Of a stretch of 64,000 nt of DNA, positions 19,524 through 28,771 are shown piece after piece. The stretch comes from Cupriavidus pinatubonensis (GTDB lineage: Bacteria > Pseudomonadota > Gammaproteobacteria > Burkholderiales > Burkholderiaceae). Location of the stretch: NCBI RefSeq assembly GCF_019602855.1, contig NZ_CP080767.1, positions 744,001-808,000 of the forward strand, written 5' to 3'. The notes beneath the pieces are model-generated. The model saw only the letters and a program-made list of their open reading frames with translations. It had not been told where the DNA came from and ran no database searches. The translations under genes and the position numbers were made by a program. Every line of letters begins with the position of its first letter. The stretch's first letter is position 1.

Positions 19524-20345
19524 ATGGTCTGGCTGCGAAAGGCGGCGCTGGTTCTGCATATGGTGCGCGGGTTGCTGACCTGTGCGGTGCTGTTTCCGTG
19601 GCTGGGCGCGAGTTCGCGGGCATGGCACATCCGGCGCTGGTCGCACCGGCTACTGCGGATCTGCGGGATTGAGCTTGAGGTCGCCGGTGAACTGGAGCCC
19701 CATGGTGGCTGCCAGGGTGCCCTTGTGGTTTCCAACCACATCTCGTGGCTCGACATCTATGTGATCCACAGCTGGCGGCCGGTGCGTTTTGTCGCCAAGT
19801 CGGAGATCCGCAGCTGGCCGGTGATCGGCTGGCTTTGTGAAAAGACCGGCACGCTGTTCATCGAACGCGCACGTAAGCGCGACGCCCATCGCGTGCTGCA
19901 TGACATTACCGACGTGATGCTCCAGGGCGACCTCGTCGGCGTGTTTCCTGAGGGCACAACCACCGATGGCAGCGATGTGCTGCCTTTCCATGCCAACCTG
20001 ATGCAGGCGCCGATTTCTGGCGGGCTGCCGGTGTTGCCGCTTGGCCTCAGCTATGTCGATGCCGCGACCGGCAAGCCGACGCTGGCCCCGGCTTACATTG
20101 ATGACCTGAGCCTGCTCGACTGCCTGAATGCCATCCTGAAGGCGCCGCGCATCAAGGCACGGCTCGCGATTGGACCGATGCTGCATCCCACGTCTGATAG
20201 TCGCCGCGAGTTGGCGGCGTCGGCACGCGAAGTGGTTGTTCACCTGGCCCGGGGCGCACACGAGGCAGCTGCCGCTGCGGCAATCCGGCGCAATCAGGAT
20301 AGCGAGGAGTTCGCCGGAACCCCGGCGCCGACTGCCACGAGCTGA
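19524..20345 (+). CDS. plsC: 1-acyl-sn-glycerol-3-phosphate acyltransferase
   Basis: PlsC adds the second acyl chain to lysophosphatidic acid at the inner membrane. The 273-residue product has a hydrophobic N-terminal segment (LVLHMVRGLLTCAVLFPWLG). It carries the acyltransferase motifs NHISWLD (NHx4D catalytic pair), GTLFIER, and FPEGTTTDG. It begins five bases after the pyrC' stop. The in-frame start at 19428 lies inside pyrC' and is not credible. Confidence 0.93.
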   Translation: MVWLRKAALVLHMVRGLLTCAVLFPWLGASSRAWHIRRWSHRLLRICGIELEVAGELEPHGGCQGALVVSNHISWLDIYVIHSWRPVRFVAKSEIRSWPVIGWLCEKTGTLFIERARKRDAHRVLHDITDVMLQGDLVGVFPEGTTTDGSDVLPFHANLMQAPISGGLPVLPLGLSYVDAATGKPTLAPAYIDDLSLLDCLNAILKAPRIKARLAIGPMLHPTSDSRRELAASAREVVVHLARGAHEAAAAAAIRRNQDSEEFAGTPAPTATS

Positions 20346-20383
20346 TCTGGGCTGTCGTCCCCGCCGTGGCAGGGACGACATCG

Positions 20384-21217
20384 TCAGGCGAGCGGGTCAC
20401 AATATTGGGGGCACTCGACCTGGATCAGCGTCCTCGCGGCCGGATCCGCGGCGAGGCGCGCCGCGGTCAGTTTGCCGCCCCAGACGCAACCGGTATCGAG
20501 CGCCATCAGGTTCGGGCGCATTACCAGGCCGAGCGTCGACCAGTGCCCGCACACCACGGTGACATTCTCGGTTCGGCGTCCCGGCACGTCGAACCATGGC
20601 ATGAAGCCGGCCGGTGCCTTGCCGAGCCCCTCCTTGGTCTTGAAGTCCATCACCCCGTCGGCGGTGCAATAGCGCAGCCGGGTGAGTGCATTAATGACCA
20701 CGCGGTGACGTTCGATCCCCCGCAGGCCGTCGTGCCAGCGGTTGGCAGCGTTGCCAAAGATGTCGGCCAGGAAACCTTGCCAGTTCGGGCCTTGCAGTTG
20801 TTCTTCGACTGCATGGGCGAGATCGATGACTTGCTCGGCGGACCATTGGGGCAGGACGCCGGCGTGGATGCACAGGAAGTTGTTCTCGAGGAGGGCGAGC
20901 GGGCGGTGGCGCAGCCAGGTTAGCAAGTCGTCACGGTCAGGGGCGGTAAGGATGTCCTGCAAGGTGTCGGATTTGCCGTTCTTACGCACGCCTGCTGCCG
21001 CGGCCAGGGCGTGGATGTCGTGGTTGCCCAGCACGGTTTCTGCACGGTCGCCCAGAGCGCGGACGGTACGGAGCGTCTGGAGTGAGGCGGGGCCGCGGTT
21101 GATCAGGTCGCCGACAAGGCGGAGGCCACCGTCCGGTGGAAGTTTGCCAAGCAGTTCGTTAAAAGAACCGGCGCATCCCTGGAGATCGCCAACCGCGAAA
21201 TATGATTTATAAGACAC
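20384..21217 (-). CDS. apaH: Symmetrical diadenosine tetraphosphatase (bis(5'-nucleosyl)-tetraphosphatase)
   Basis: ApaH hydrolyses Ap4A to two ADP and can decap Np4-capped RNA. The 277-residue product has the metallophosphatase motifs GDLQGC, GDLINRGP and LGNHDIHALA, and later CIHAGVLPQW and VVCGHWSTLG. It converges with plsC and is divergent from the rml operon across a 246-base leader. In this clade apaH is often the housekeeping gene that borders the O-antigen locus. Confidence 0.97.
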   Translation of the reverse strand: MSYKSYFAVGDLQGCAGSFNELLGKLPPDGGLRLVGDLINRGPASLQTLRTVRALGDRAETVLGNHDIHALAAAAGVRKNGKSDTLQDILTAPDRDDLLTWLRHRPLALLENNFLCIHAGVLPQWSAEQVIDLAHAVEEQLQGPNWQGFLADIFGNAANRWHDGLRGIERHRVVINALTRLRYCTADGVMDFKTKEGLGKAPAGFMPWFDVPGRRTENVTVVCGHWSTLGLVMRPNLMALDTGCVWGGKLTAARLAADPAARTLIQVECPQYCDPLA

Positions 21218-21380
21218 TTTTTGCCTGTGTCCGCTGAGCAGCGGGGAAAAATCGTCGCTATTTGTAGAGAAGTGACCGCCTAACAGCCGGATCGTTACAA
21301 CAGGCTACAAAAAGAAGGCGGGCAGCGGCCGGGTAAGACATACAGTCGGATAGAATACCGCGACTTCTGCAGGTACTTAA

Positions 21381-21424
21381 CGCCCCGCCGTCCCCCACGA
21401 GGACAAGGCGGGCGCTCGGCTTTT
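21381..21424 (+). promoter_or_regulatory. GC-rich hairpin in the leader of the rml operon
   Basis: Between apaH and rmlB, CGCCCCGCCGTCC pairs imperfectly with GGACAAGGCGGGCG around a short loop. It is followed by CTCGGCTTTTG. The placement about 40 bases before the rmlB start makes it either an attenuator-like structure or a weak terminator. No JUMPstart/ops element is visible in this leader. Confidence 0.35.
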
Positions 21425-21463
21425 GTCGGGTAATCGGAACATATCGAGAGCAGGGAGCTAGTT

Positions 21464-22528
21464 TTGTCGCATATTTTGGTCACAGGCGGTGCCGGTTTCA
21501 TTGGTGCCAACTTCGTTCTGGCATGGCTGCGGGATAAGACCGCCGATGGCGTAGTCAACGTCGACAAGCTGACGTACGCGGGCAATCGCAAGACCCTGGC
21601 GTCGCTGGATGATGACAGCCGCCACGTATTCTCGCAGACGGATATCTGCGACCGTGCCGCGCTGGACAAGCTGTTTGCTACCTATAAGCCGCGTGCGGTG
21701 GTGCATTTCGCCGCCGAAAGCCATGTTGACCGTTCTATCCATGGTCCAGGCGAGTTTATCCAGACCAATATTGTCGGCACCTTCACGCTGCTCGAAGCCG
21801 CGCGCACCTATTGGGGCGCGCTGGAAGAGCCGGCCAAGTCCGCATTCCGTTTTCTCCACGTTTCGACCGATGAAGTATTCGGTTCGTTGAGCGAGGACGA
21901 TCCCCAGTTCTCGGAAACTACCCCGTACGCGCCGAACAGCCCGTACTCGGCGTCAAAGGCGGCCTCGGACCATCTGGTTCGGGCCTACCATCACACCTAC
22001 GGCCTGCCGGTCCTGACGACCAACTGCTCGAACAATTACGGGCCCTACCATTTCCCCGAGAAGCTGATCCCGCTGATCATCGCCAACGCACTGGCGGGAA
22101 AGCCCCTGCCTGTCTACGGCGACGGCCTCAATGTCCGTGATTGGCTGTACGTGGGCGACCACTGCTCCGCCATCCGCGAGGTGCTTGCTCGCGGCCGACT
22201 CGGTGAAACCTACAACGTAGGCGGCTGGAACGAGAAGACCAATCTCGACGTCGTCCACACGCTGTGCGATCTGCTCGATGAGCTCAAGCCCAAGGCGGCG
22301 GGCTCCTATCGCGATCAGATCACCTTCGTGAAGGATCGCCCGGGGCATGACCGCCGCTACGCGATCGATGCGCGCAAGCTGGAGCGTGAACTGGGCTGGA
22401 AACCTGCGGAAACGTTTGAGACTGGGCTGCGCAAGACGGTGCAGTGGTACCTCGATAACCAGGCATGGGTGCAGGACGTGATGTCTGGGGAGTACCGGAA
22501 CTGGGTGGCGAAGCAATATGCAGCGTAA
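21464..22528 (+). CDS. rmlB: dTDP-glucose 4,6-dehydratase
   Basis: RmlB converts dTDP-glucose to dTDP-4-keto-6-deoxyglucose, the second step of dTDP-L-rhamnose synthesis. The 354-residue SDR protein has the NAD-binding [12 protein letters not shown], the HVSTDEVFG block, and [14 protein letters not shown] with the catalytic YxxxK. The start codon is TTG at 21464, supported by GGGAG six bases upstream and by the standard family N-terminus. It is the first gene of rmlBDAC and overlaps rmlD by 11 bases. Confidence 0.97.
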   Translation: MSHILVTGGAGFIGANFVLAWLRDKTADGVVNVDKLTYAGNRKTLASLDDDSRHVFSQTDICDRAALDKLFATYKPRAVVHFAAESHVDRSIHGPGEFIQTNIVGTFTLLEAARTYWGALEEPAKSAFRFLHVSTDEVFGSLSEDDPQFSETTPYAPNSPYSASKAASDHLVRAYHHTYGLPVLTTNCSNNYGPYHFPEKLIPLIIANALAGKPLPVYGDGLNVRDWLYVGDHCSAIREVLARGRLGETYNVGGWNEKTNLDVVHTLCDLLDELKPKAAGSYRDQITFVKDRPGHDRRYAIDARKLERELGWKPAETFETGLRKTVQWYLDNQAWVQDVMSGEYRNWVAKQYAA

Positions 22529-23432
22529 TCGGACCGTGCCAACCCTTCTCGTAACAGGTTGCAACGGCCAGGTTGGATTCGAACTGCGTCGCAGCCTGGT
22601 GCCGCTGGGCAATGTGGTGGCGCTGGATCGTTCCGCCTGTGACTTGGCAAATCCTGATGATTTGCGCCGCGTGGTGCGCGAGTACCGTCCGGACGTCATT
22701 GTCAATCCGGCGGCCTATACGGCGGTCGACAAGGCGGAAACCGATGCTGAGCTCGCATTCGCCATCAATGGCACTGCGGCCGGTATCCTGGCGGAAGAGG
22801 CGAAAGCACTTGGCAGTCTTCTGGTGCACTATTCGACAGATTACGTATTCGACGGTACCAAGGACGGCGCTTACGTCGAGACCGATGCGGTCAATCCGCA
22901 ATCCGTCTATGGCAGGAGTAAGCTCGCTGGCGAACAGGCCATTGCCGCGGCCGGCGCGCAGGCCCTCGTGCTGCGCACGTGCTGGGTAGCAGGTGCGCAT
23001 GGCGGCAACTTTGCCAAAACGATGCTGCGCCTTGGCAAGGAGCGCGATAGCCTGCGAGTCATCGCTGACCAGTTTGGCGCGCCGACCACGGCATCGCTGA
23101 TCGCAGATGTCAGCGCGCAGATCGTAGCTCGTCACTGGCTGGACGGCGATCGTCAGGCGTTTGCTGGTGGCGTGTACCACTTGGCGGCAGCCGGTGAGAC
23201 GACTTGGCACGGCTACGCCACCGAGGTGCTTCGCTATGCGAAAGCGCGCGGTGTGGAGCTCAAGGCCGATCCCGAACAAATTGAAGCCATTCCCGCCACG
23301 GCGTATCCGCTGCCGGCGCCGCGCCCGTCCAATTCGCGATTGGACACAACGCGCGTGCAGGAAATTTTCGGCATTCATCTACCGGACTGGAAGCAGGGCG
23401 TGCATTTCCTGCTGGATCAGATCCTTCCGTAA
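22518..23432 (+). CDS. rmlD: dTDP-4-dehydrorhamnose reductase
   Basis: RmlD carries out the final reduction to dTDP-L-rhamnose. The 304-residue SDR protein has [13 protein letters not shown] (cofactor loop), [20 protein letters not shown], and [11 protein letters not shown] with the catalytic YxxxK. It overlaps rmlB, and rmlA follows within a few bases, so all four rml genes are one transcription unit. Confidence 0.97.
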   Translation: MQRNRTVPTLLVTGCNGQVGFELRRSLVPLGNVVALDRSACDLANPDDLRRVVREYRPDVIVNPAAYTAVDKAETDAELAFAINGTAAGILAEEAKALGSLLVHYSTDYVFDGTKDGAYVETDAVNPQSVYGRSKLAGEQAIAAAGAQALVLRTCWVAGAHGGNFAKTMLRLGKERDSLRVIADQFGAPTTASLIADVSAQIVARHWLDGDRQAFAGGVYHLAAAGETTWHGYATEVLRYAKARGVELKADPEQIEAIPATAYPLPAPRPSNSRLDTTRVQEIFGIHLPDWKQGVHFLLDQILP

Positions 23433-23434
23433 AA

Positions 23435-24322
23435 GTGATCACTATGCGCAAAGGCATCATCCTGGCCGGGGGCTCCGGCACGCGGCTCTATCCCATCACG
23501 CGGTCTGTATCCAAACAGCTGCTGCCGGTGTATGACAAGCCGATGATTTATTACCCGCTGTCCACGCTGATGCTGGCGGGGATCCGGGACATTCTGATTA
23601 TTTCCACGCCGGAAGATACGCCTCGCTTTTCTGACATGCTCGGTGACGGGAGCAAGTGGGGCCTCAATCTGCAGTATGCGGTGCAGCCATCGCCGGACGG
23701 ATTGGCACAGGCGTTCATCATTGGACGCGATTTTGTCGGTAACGACCCAAGTACGCTGATCCTGGGCGACAACATCTTCCATGGGCACGACCTGGTCAGC
23801 CAGCTCGCGCGGTCCGCAGACCAGTCCCAGGGTGCAACGGTTTTTGCGTATCACGTGCACGACCCGGAGCGATATGGCGTCGTCGAGTTCGACCAGAATT
23901 TCCGTGCTCTGTCGCTCGAGGAAAAGCCGCTCAAGCCGCGTTCCAACTATGCGGTGACGGGCATGTACTTCTACGACAACCAGGTCTGCGATATCGCGGC
24001 TGATATCAAGCCGTCGGCTCGCGGTGAGCTCGAGATTACTGATGTCAACAAGCAGTACCTGACCCAGGGGCAACTCGATGTTGAGATCATGGGGCGGGGT
24101 TATGCGTGGCTGGATACCGGCACACATGACTCGCTGCTGGAAGCTGCGAGCTTTATTGCTACGTTGCAGAATCGGCAAGGGTTGATGGTGGCGTGTCCGG
24201 AGGAAATTGCTTATCGGAGCAAGTGGATCTCGGCGGAGCAGGTGGCTGCGCTGGCCCAGCCGCTGGCTAAGAACGGATACGGTCAATATCTCCAGCACAT
24301 TATTACGGAAGCAATAAAATGA
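23435..24322 (+). CDS. rmlA: Glucose-1-phosphate thymidylyltransferase
   Basis: RmlA makes dTDP-glucose from glucose-1-phosphate and dTTP, the feedback-regulated entry step to dTDP-L-rhamnose. The 295-residue product shows [14 protein letters not shown] (nucleotide loop), [16 protein letters not shown] and the [14 protein letters not shown] sugar-binding block. The GTG at 23435 lies two bases past rmlD; an ATG at 23444 is equally plausible and would remove three residues. It overlaps rmlC by four bases (ATGA). Confidence 0.97.
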   Translation: MITMRKGIILAGGSGTRLYPITRSVSKQLLPVYDKPMIYYPLSTLMLAGIRDILIISTPEDTPRFSDMLGDGSKWGLNLQYAVQPSPDGLAQAFIIGRDFVGNDPSTLILGDNIFHGHDLVSQLARSADQSQGATVFAYHVHDPERYGVVEFDQNFRALSLEEKPLKPRSNYAVTGMYFYDNQVCDIAADIKPSARGELEITDVNKQYLTQGQLDVEIMGRGYAWLDTGTHDSLLEAASFIATLQNRQGLMVACPEEIAYRSKWISAEQVAALAQPLAKNGYGQYLQHIITEAIK

Positions 24323-24867
24323 GTCTGAATGTCATTCGCACGGAAATTCCAGAGGTTTTGATTCTCGAGCCGAAGGTCTTTGGCGATGCGCGCGGATTCT
24401 TTTTCGAAAGCTTCAATTCGAAGCAGTTTGAAGAGATTGCCGGCGTCAAGCGTACGTTCGTACAGGACAACCACTCGCGTTCCGCCAAAGGCGTGCTGCG
24501 AGGCCTTCATTATCAGATTCAACATCCCCAGGGCAAGCTTGTCCGCGTGGTCGCCGGTGAAGTCTTTGATGTTGCGGTTGACCTGCGCAAGTCGTCACCG
24601 ACTTTTGGGAAATCGGTGGGTGTGATGTTATCGGCCGAGAACAGGCGTCAGCTTTGGGTGCCAGAAGGATTTGGTCATGGATTTGTGGTCACGTCGGATT
24701 ACGCGGAATTCCTGTACAAGACGACCGACTATTGGTACCCAGAGTTCGAGCGGAGCATAGTGTGGAACGATCCTATGCTAGGCATTGAATGGCCCGTGAC
24801 AGAACCTTTGCTGGCGGCCAAAGATGCTGCAGGCCAGAGATTTGAGGTTGCCGAACTATTCGAGTAA
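24319..24867 (+). CDS. rmlC: dTDP-4-dehydrorhamnose 3,5-epimerase
   Basis: RmlC epimerises the 4-keto sugar at C3 and C5, the third step to dTDP-L-rhamnose. The 182-residue cupin has [20 protein letters not shown] with the catalytic histidine region, and [22 protein letters not shown] split across the second conserved block. It ends the rml block. The next 214 bases to manC show no open frame of note. Confidence 0.97.
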   Translation: MSLNVIRTEIPEVLILEPKVFGDARGFFFESFNSKQFEEIAGVKRTFVQDNHSRSAKGVLRGLHYQIQHPQGKLVRVVAGEVFDVAVDLRKSSPTFGKSVGVMLSAENRRQLWVPEGFGHGFVVTSDYAEFLYKTTDYWYPEFERSIVWNDPMLGIEWPVTEPLLAAKDAAGQRFEVAELFE

Positions 24868-25081
24868 CGAGAGGAGGCAATCATCCCATTGATTCAATGA
24901 CTCATGAATGCAGGATGAAGCTCCTCTCGAGGGTGGCGAAGCATGCGCCCGTTTACCAGTCGAAGGTCGTATTTTCGGGAACTTACTTGGCCGGCGTGGG
25001 GAATGGCGAGCGGTCGTCCCTGTGACATATCGCAAGTGCGTCCCACCTTGCAGTTTCGATGTATGTAGTCAGATCACGGAC

Positions 25082-26512
25082 ATGACAATCACTCCGGTAA
25101 TTCTCTGCGGTGGCTCGGGTACGCGTATGTGGCCACTGTCGCGTAGCGCCTATCCAAAGCAATTTCTGGCGTTGCACGGTGAATCCACCCTGATTCAGCA
25201 GACAGCAGGCAGGCTAGCCGGTGTGTCGGATGTTGCTTCGCCCATTGTGGTTACCAATGACGAACAGCGGTTCCTAGTGGCCGAGCAGCTGCGTCAGATT
25301 GGAGTCGAAGGGGCTCGGGTTCTGCTGGAGCCTGTCGGCCGCAATACCGGGCCGGCGATAGCTGCGGCTGCTCTCGTCGCGCTGCACGATGATCCGGATT
25401 CGATACTCCTCGTACTACCGGCCGACCATGTTATTGAGAATGTCGAGCGTTTCCGACAGATTGTCGAGCAAGCGCACCGTTTCGCGGCAAACGGCAAACT
25501 CGTGACATTCGGTATCGCACCTACGGAGCCGCACACTGGCTATGGATATATTCATCGTGGTGATCGGCTGCCCGGTCCATATCCTGCATATTCCGTGGAC
25601 GCATTTGTAGAGAAGCCGGATACGACAAGGGCTGCAGAGTTCCTCGAAAGCGGCGATTACTATTGGAACAGCGGGATGTTCCTTTTTCGCGCAGACGCCT
25701 ATTTGCGCGAACTTGAACAGTTTGCGCCCGATGTGTTGTGCCACGTTCGCGAGGCAGTCAGTCTTGCAAAGCAGGACTATGACTTCCTGCGCCTGCAGCG
25801 CGACGCGTTCAGTGCAAGCCGCGCGGATTCCATTGACTACATGGTCATGGAACATACCAGTCACGCAGTCGTCCTCGCCGCGGTAGAACTAGGATGGAGT
25901 GATGTGGGAACTTGGAGCACGCTCGCCGCAATCAGTCCTCGGGACGGCAATGGCAATACACTAATAGGCGATGTCGTGGCGCATGACACGCGGGATAGTT
26001 TTATCCGCAGCGAGCATCGGATGGTCGCAGTGCTCGGCATTGACAACCTTGTCGTCGTTGAAACTGCGGATGCGGTACTGATCGCATCAAAAGAATGTGC
26101 TTCGGATGTCAAGACGATCGTTGAACAGCTGAATGCAACCGGACGGGTTGAGTCCGAGATGCATCGCAAGGTACTACGACCATGGGGAAGCTATGAGGGT
26201 GTGGACAGCGGTGAGCGTTTCCAGGTCAAGCGGATTGTTGTCAATCCAGGCGCTTCGCTATCACTCCAGATGCATTACCATCGGGCCGAGCATTGGGTCG
26301 TCGTAAAAGGCACGGCACGCGTGTTGAACGGTGACAAGACAGTTCTGCTTTCGGAGAATCAGTCGACTTACATTCCAGTTGGCACCATGCATCGCCTAGA
26401 AAATCCTGGCAAGGTTCCGCTGGAGATGATCGAAGTTCAGTCGGGGGCATATCTCGGAGAAGACGACATTGTTCGCTTCGAGGACAACTATGGCCGTACC
26501 GAGTCTAAATGA
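25082..26512 (+). CDS. manC: Mannose-1-phosphate guanylyltransferase / mannose-6-phosphate isomerase
   Basis: ManC makes GDP-mannose, and its C-terminal cupin half isomerises fructose-6-phosphate to mannose-6-phosphate. The 476-residue product has the N-terminal pyrophosphorylase motif LCGGSGTRMWPLSRSAYPKQ, the FVEKPD substrate block, and a type II PMI domain near 360-470 (RPWGSYEGVD, MHYHRAEHWVVVKGTA). I chose the ATG at 25082 because the family N-terminus begins there. An in-frame start at 24908 adds 58 atypical residues. Its partner phosphomannomutase is at 58015, over 30 kb away. The region looks lower in GC than the rml genes. Confidence 0.96.
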   Translation: MTITPVILCGGSGTRMWPLSRSAYPKQFLALHGESTLIQQTAGRLAGVSDVASPIVVTNDEQRFLVAEQLRQIGVEGARVLLEPVGRNTGPAIAAAALVALHDDPDSILLVLPADHVIENVERFRQIVEQAHRFAANGKLVTFGIAPTEPHTGYGYIHRGDRLPGPYPAYSVDAFVEKPDTTRAAEFLESGDYYWNSGMFLFRADAYLRELEQFAPDVLCHVREAVSLAKQDYDFLRLQRDAFSASRADSIDYMVMEHTSHAVVLAAVELGWSDVGTWSTLAAISPRDGNGNTLIGDVVAHDTRDSFIRSEHRMVAVLGIDNLVVVETADAVLIASKECASDVKTIVEQLNATGRVESEMHRKVLRPWGSYEGVDSGERFQVKRIVVNPGASLSLQMHYHRAEHWVVVKGTARVLNGDKTVLLSENQSTYIPVGTMHRLENPGKVPLEMIEVQSGAYLGEDDIVRFEDNYGRTESK

Positions 26513-26530
26513 CAGGGGCGTGGTTTTGCC

Positions 26531-27400
26531 ATGCCGCCACTGGGTCGAAAGTTGAACAAATCGACCCCCTTTCCAGGGAATATGTTGCGCTTTCTTATCT
26601 CACCACTGCGGATCGTCAATACCATGATCGAACACCGCGCACTGATCGTCGCGTTGACGACGCGCGAAGTACTCGGTCGCTACCGCGGTTCGGTGCTCGG
26701 GCTGTTCTGGGCGGTTTTTCAGCCAGTTCTCATGCTTGCGGTCTACACCTTCGTCTTTGGCTTGATATTCCGGTCCAGGTGGCCTGGCGGTAGTGGCTCG
26801 CGTGCGGAGTTTGCGCTAGTGTTGTTCGCCGGATTGTTGGTATTTAACATGTTTGCGGAATGCCTAAACCGAGCCCCGACCCTGATCGTATCCAATTCAA
26901 ATTATGTGAAACGGGTTGTTTTTCCGCTCGAGATCCTTCCGTGTGTTACGGTTGGGGTAGCGCTGTTCCAGTTGCTTGTCAGCTTTGTAGTCTGGTTGGC
27001 GTTTCACGCCTTCACGATTGGCATGCCACCGGTTACGGCATTGCTGTTTCCAATTGCGCTGCTTCCCCTAGTGTTTTTTGCGTTGGCCGTAGCGTGGCTT
27101 TTCTCCTCCCTCGGAGTCTATCTTCGCGACACGGTGCAGGTGACCGGCCTGGTGACGGCGGTCCTGATGTTCCTTAGTCCGATTTTCTATCCTGCCGATG
27201 CGATTCCAGCGCGCTTCCGTGCCTTCGCTGATCTCAATCCCCTTGTGCCAATCATTGAGCAGGTTCGACGCGTTTTGATCTGGAAGCAGGGGCTGGCACT
27301 CGACCAATATCTTCCGGTTTTATTAGTGTCGCTGCTAGCGCTCTGGTTTGGTTATTCATGGTTCGAGAAGACCAGGAAGGGGTTTGCAGATGTCCTCTGA
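26531..27400 (+). CDS. wzm: ABC-2 type polysaccharide export permease Wzm
   Basis: Wzm is the membrane half of an ABC transporter that moves completed, lipid-linked O-antigen across the inner membrane. The 289-residue protein has about six hydrophobic segments and the family block TTREVLGRYRGSVLGLFWAV near the N-terminus. Further conserved segments are NYVKRVVFPLEILP and the LSPIFYPADAIP loop near the end. A later ATG at 26582 (MLRFLISPLRIVN) is a possible alternative start. It overlaps wzt by 11 bases. Confidence 0.93.
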   Translation: MPPLGRKLNKSTPFPGNMLRFLISPLRIVNTMIEHRALIVALTTREVLGRYRGSVLGLFWAVFQPVLMLAVYTFVFGLIFRSRWPGGSGSRAEFALVLFAGLLVFNMFAECLNRAPTLIVSNSNYVKRVVFPLEILPCVTVGVALFQLLVSFVVWLAFHAFTIGMPPVTALLFPIALLPLVFFALAVAWLFSSLGVYLRDTVQVTGLVTAVLMFLSPIFYPADAIPARFRAFADLNPLVPIIEQVRRVLIWKQGLALDQYLPVLLVSLLALWFGYSWFEKTRKGFADVL

Positions 27401-28754
27401 TGTGGCTATCCGAATCGACAATCTAAGTAAGTGCTATAACATCTACGACAGACCGGCAGACCGCCTGCTCCAGATGGTATTTAGGGGGCGCCGCAGGTAC
27501 TTTAGGGAGTTCTGGGCGGTAAGGGGCGTCTCTTTCACTGTTGAGCGCGGCAAGACAGTTGCAATTATTGGGCGCAATGGCGCAGGAAAGTCGACGCTGC
27601 TGCAGATGATATGCGGGACACTAACGCCAAGCGAGGGGCGTATCGAGGTCCACGGACGCGTGGCGGCGTTGCTCGAACTGGGTGCGGGCTTTAATCCCGA
27701 GTTCACAGGTCGGGAGAACGTTTACCTGTCCGCATCGTTGCATGGTTTGTCACGGGCACAGGTGGATGCACGGTACACGGCCATCGCAGAGTTTGCTGGC
27801 ATTGGCGATTACATCAATCAGCCTGTCAAGACGTACTCGAGTGGTATGTTTGTGCGACTCGCGTTTGCGGTGATCGCCCATGTCGACGCGGACATTCTAA
27901 TCGTCGATGAGGCACTGAGCGTGGGTGATGCATTTTTTCAGCAAAAGTGCATGCGCTTTTTGCAGGACTTCAAGTCGAGGGGGGGCACACTGCTGTTCGT
28001 CAGTCACGACATGACGGCTGTCAATGCACTGTGTGAGGAGGCTGTCTTGTTGCGTCGCGACGGCTCGGAGTATTCATATGAGAGAGGGTCGCCCAAAGAG
28101 ATCGCGATGGTGTATCTGCGAGATCTGTATTCGGACAGAGCGGCAAGCCAGAATGTAGCCGATACCGGTGAATCTTTGCCCCAAAAAGGTTACCCAACAC
28201 CGTTGGATTCGTCGGGGCTTGAATGTAAGTCAACGGGGCGCTCGTACGTAATCGAGAATGTCCCCCCCGTCCACTACCACGTATCCGAGTTCAGGCCCGA
28301 CGCAGAAAGCTTCGGCCTTGGGGGCGCCCGTATCACGGAAGTCTTCTTCCGGAATGCCGAGGGTATGTCAGTGAGCGAGTTTATGTCTGAAGACGAGATC
28401 CGACTGATAGTTCGGGCGCGCGTAAACAAGGACATTACATATCCGGCAATTGGCTTTGTGTTGAAGGATGACAAAGGGCAGAAGCTGATGGCAGAGAGTA
28501 CGGACAGCTACCTGCGCCATATGGCAATTGAGGCGAAGTCCGGCGCGGAAGTCGAGGCAATCTTCAAAATGAACTTTCCTGCGCTGATTCGCGGCGAATA
28601 CCCGATTGACGTGGCCTTCGCGGAGGGGCCTGGAGATGATCACGTCCAACATCATCTAATGCATGACGTTGTGGTAGTAACCGCGCTAGGTACAAATCTC
28701 GTGCATGGCAAGATTGGTGCTCCGTCACTGGCGGTGACATTCGATATCAATTGA
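27390..28754 (+). CDS. wzt: ABC transporter ATPase Wzt with C-terminal glycan-recognition domain
   Basis: Wzt powers export of the O-antigen chain with Wzm. In the 454-residue product the ATPase occupies about 1-250: GRNGAGKST (Walker A), KTYSSGMFVRLAFA (signature), ILIVDEALSVGD (Walker B). After a linker, residues about 300-450 form a beta-rich Wzt C-terminal domain, which in O9a-type systems binds the modified non-reducing end of the finished chain. AGGAAGGGG lies about seven bases before the ATG at 27390. Two seven-base homopolymers (G at 27979-27985, C at 28262-28268) lie within the gene. Confidence 0.94.
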   Translation: MSSDVAIRIDNLSKCYNIYDRPADRLLQMVFRGRRRYFREFWAVRGVSFTVERGKTVAIIGRNGAGKSTLLQMICGTLTPSEGRIEVHGRVAALLELGAGFNPEFTGRENVYLSASLHGLSRAQVDARYTAIAEFAGIGDYINQPVKTYSSGMFVRLAFAVIAHVDADILIVDEALSVGDAFFQQKCMRFLQDFKSRGGTLLFVSHDMTAVNALCEEAVLLRRDGSEYSYERGSPKEIAMVYLRDLYSDRAASQNVADTGESLPQKGYPTPLDSSGLECKSTGRSYVIENVPPVHYHVSEFRPDAESFGLGGARITEVFFRNAEGMSVSEFMSEDEIRLIVRARVNKDITYPAIGFVLKDDKGQKLMAESTDSYLRHMAIEAKSGAEVEAIFKMNFPALIRGEYPIDVAFAEGPGDDHVQHHLMHDVVVVTALGTNLVHGKIGAPSLAVTFDIN

Positions 28755-28771
28755 CGGATGGATCGATTTCA

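Noticed and set aside
24908..25081. N-terminal extension of manC
   Set aside because: The 58 codons before 25082 match nothing in the ManC family, and no ribosome binding site precedes 24908.
26786..26793. GGCGGTAG, core of the ops/JUMPstart element
   Set aside because: It lies inside wzm coding sequence, the following bases do not match the ops consensus, and ops belongs in the operon leader.
27979..28268. Seven-base G and C runs in wzt as phase-variable sites
   Set aside because: Runs of seven are expected by chance in a high-GC genome; only the nine-G run in wecA stands out.
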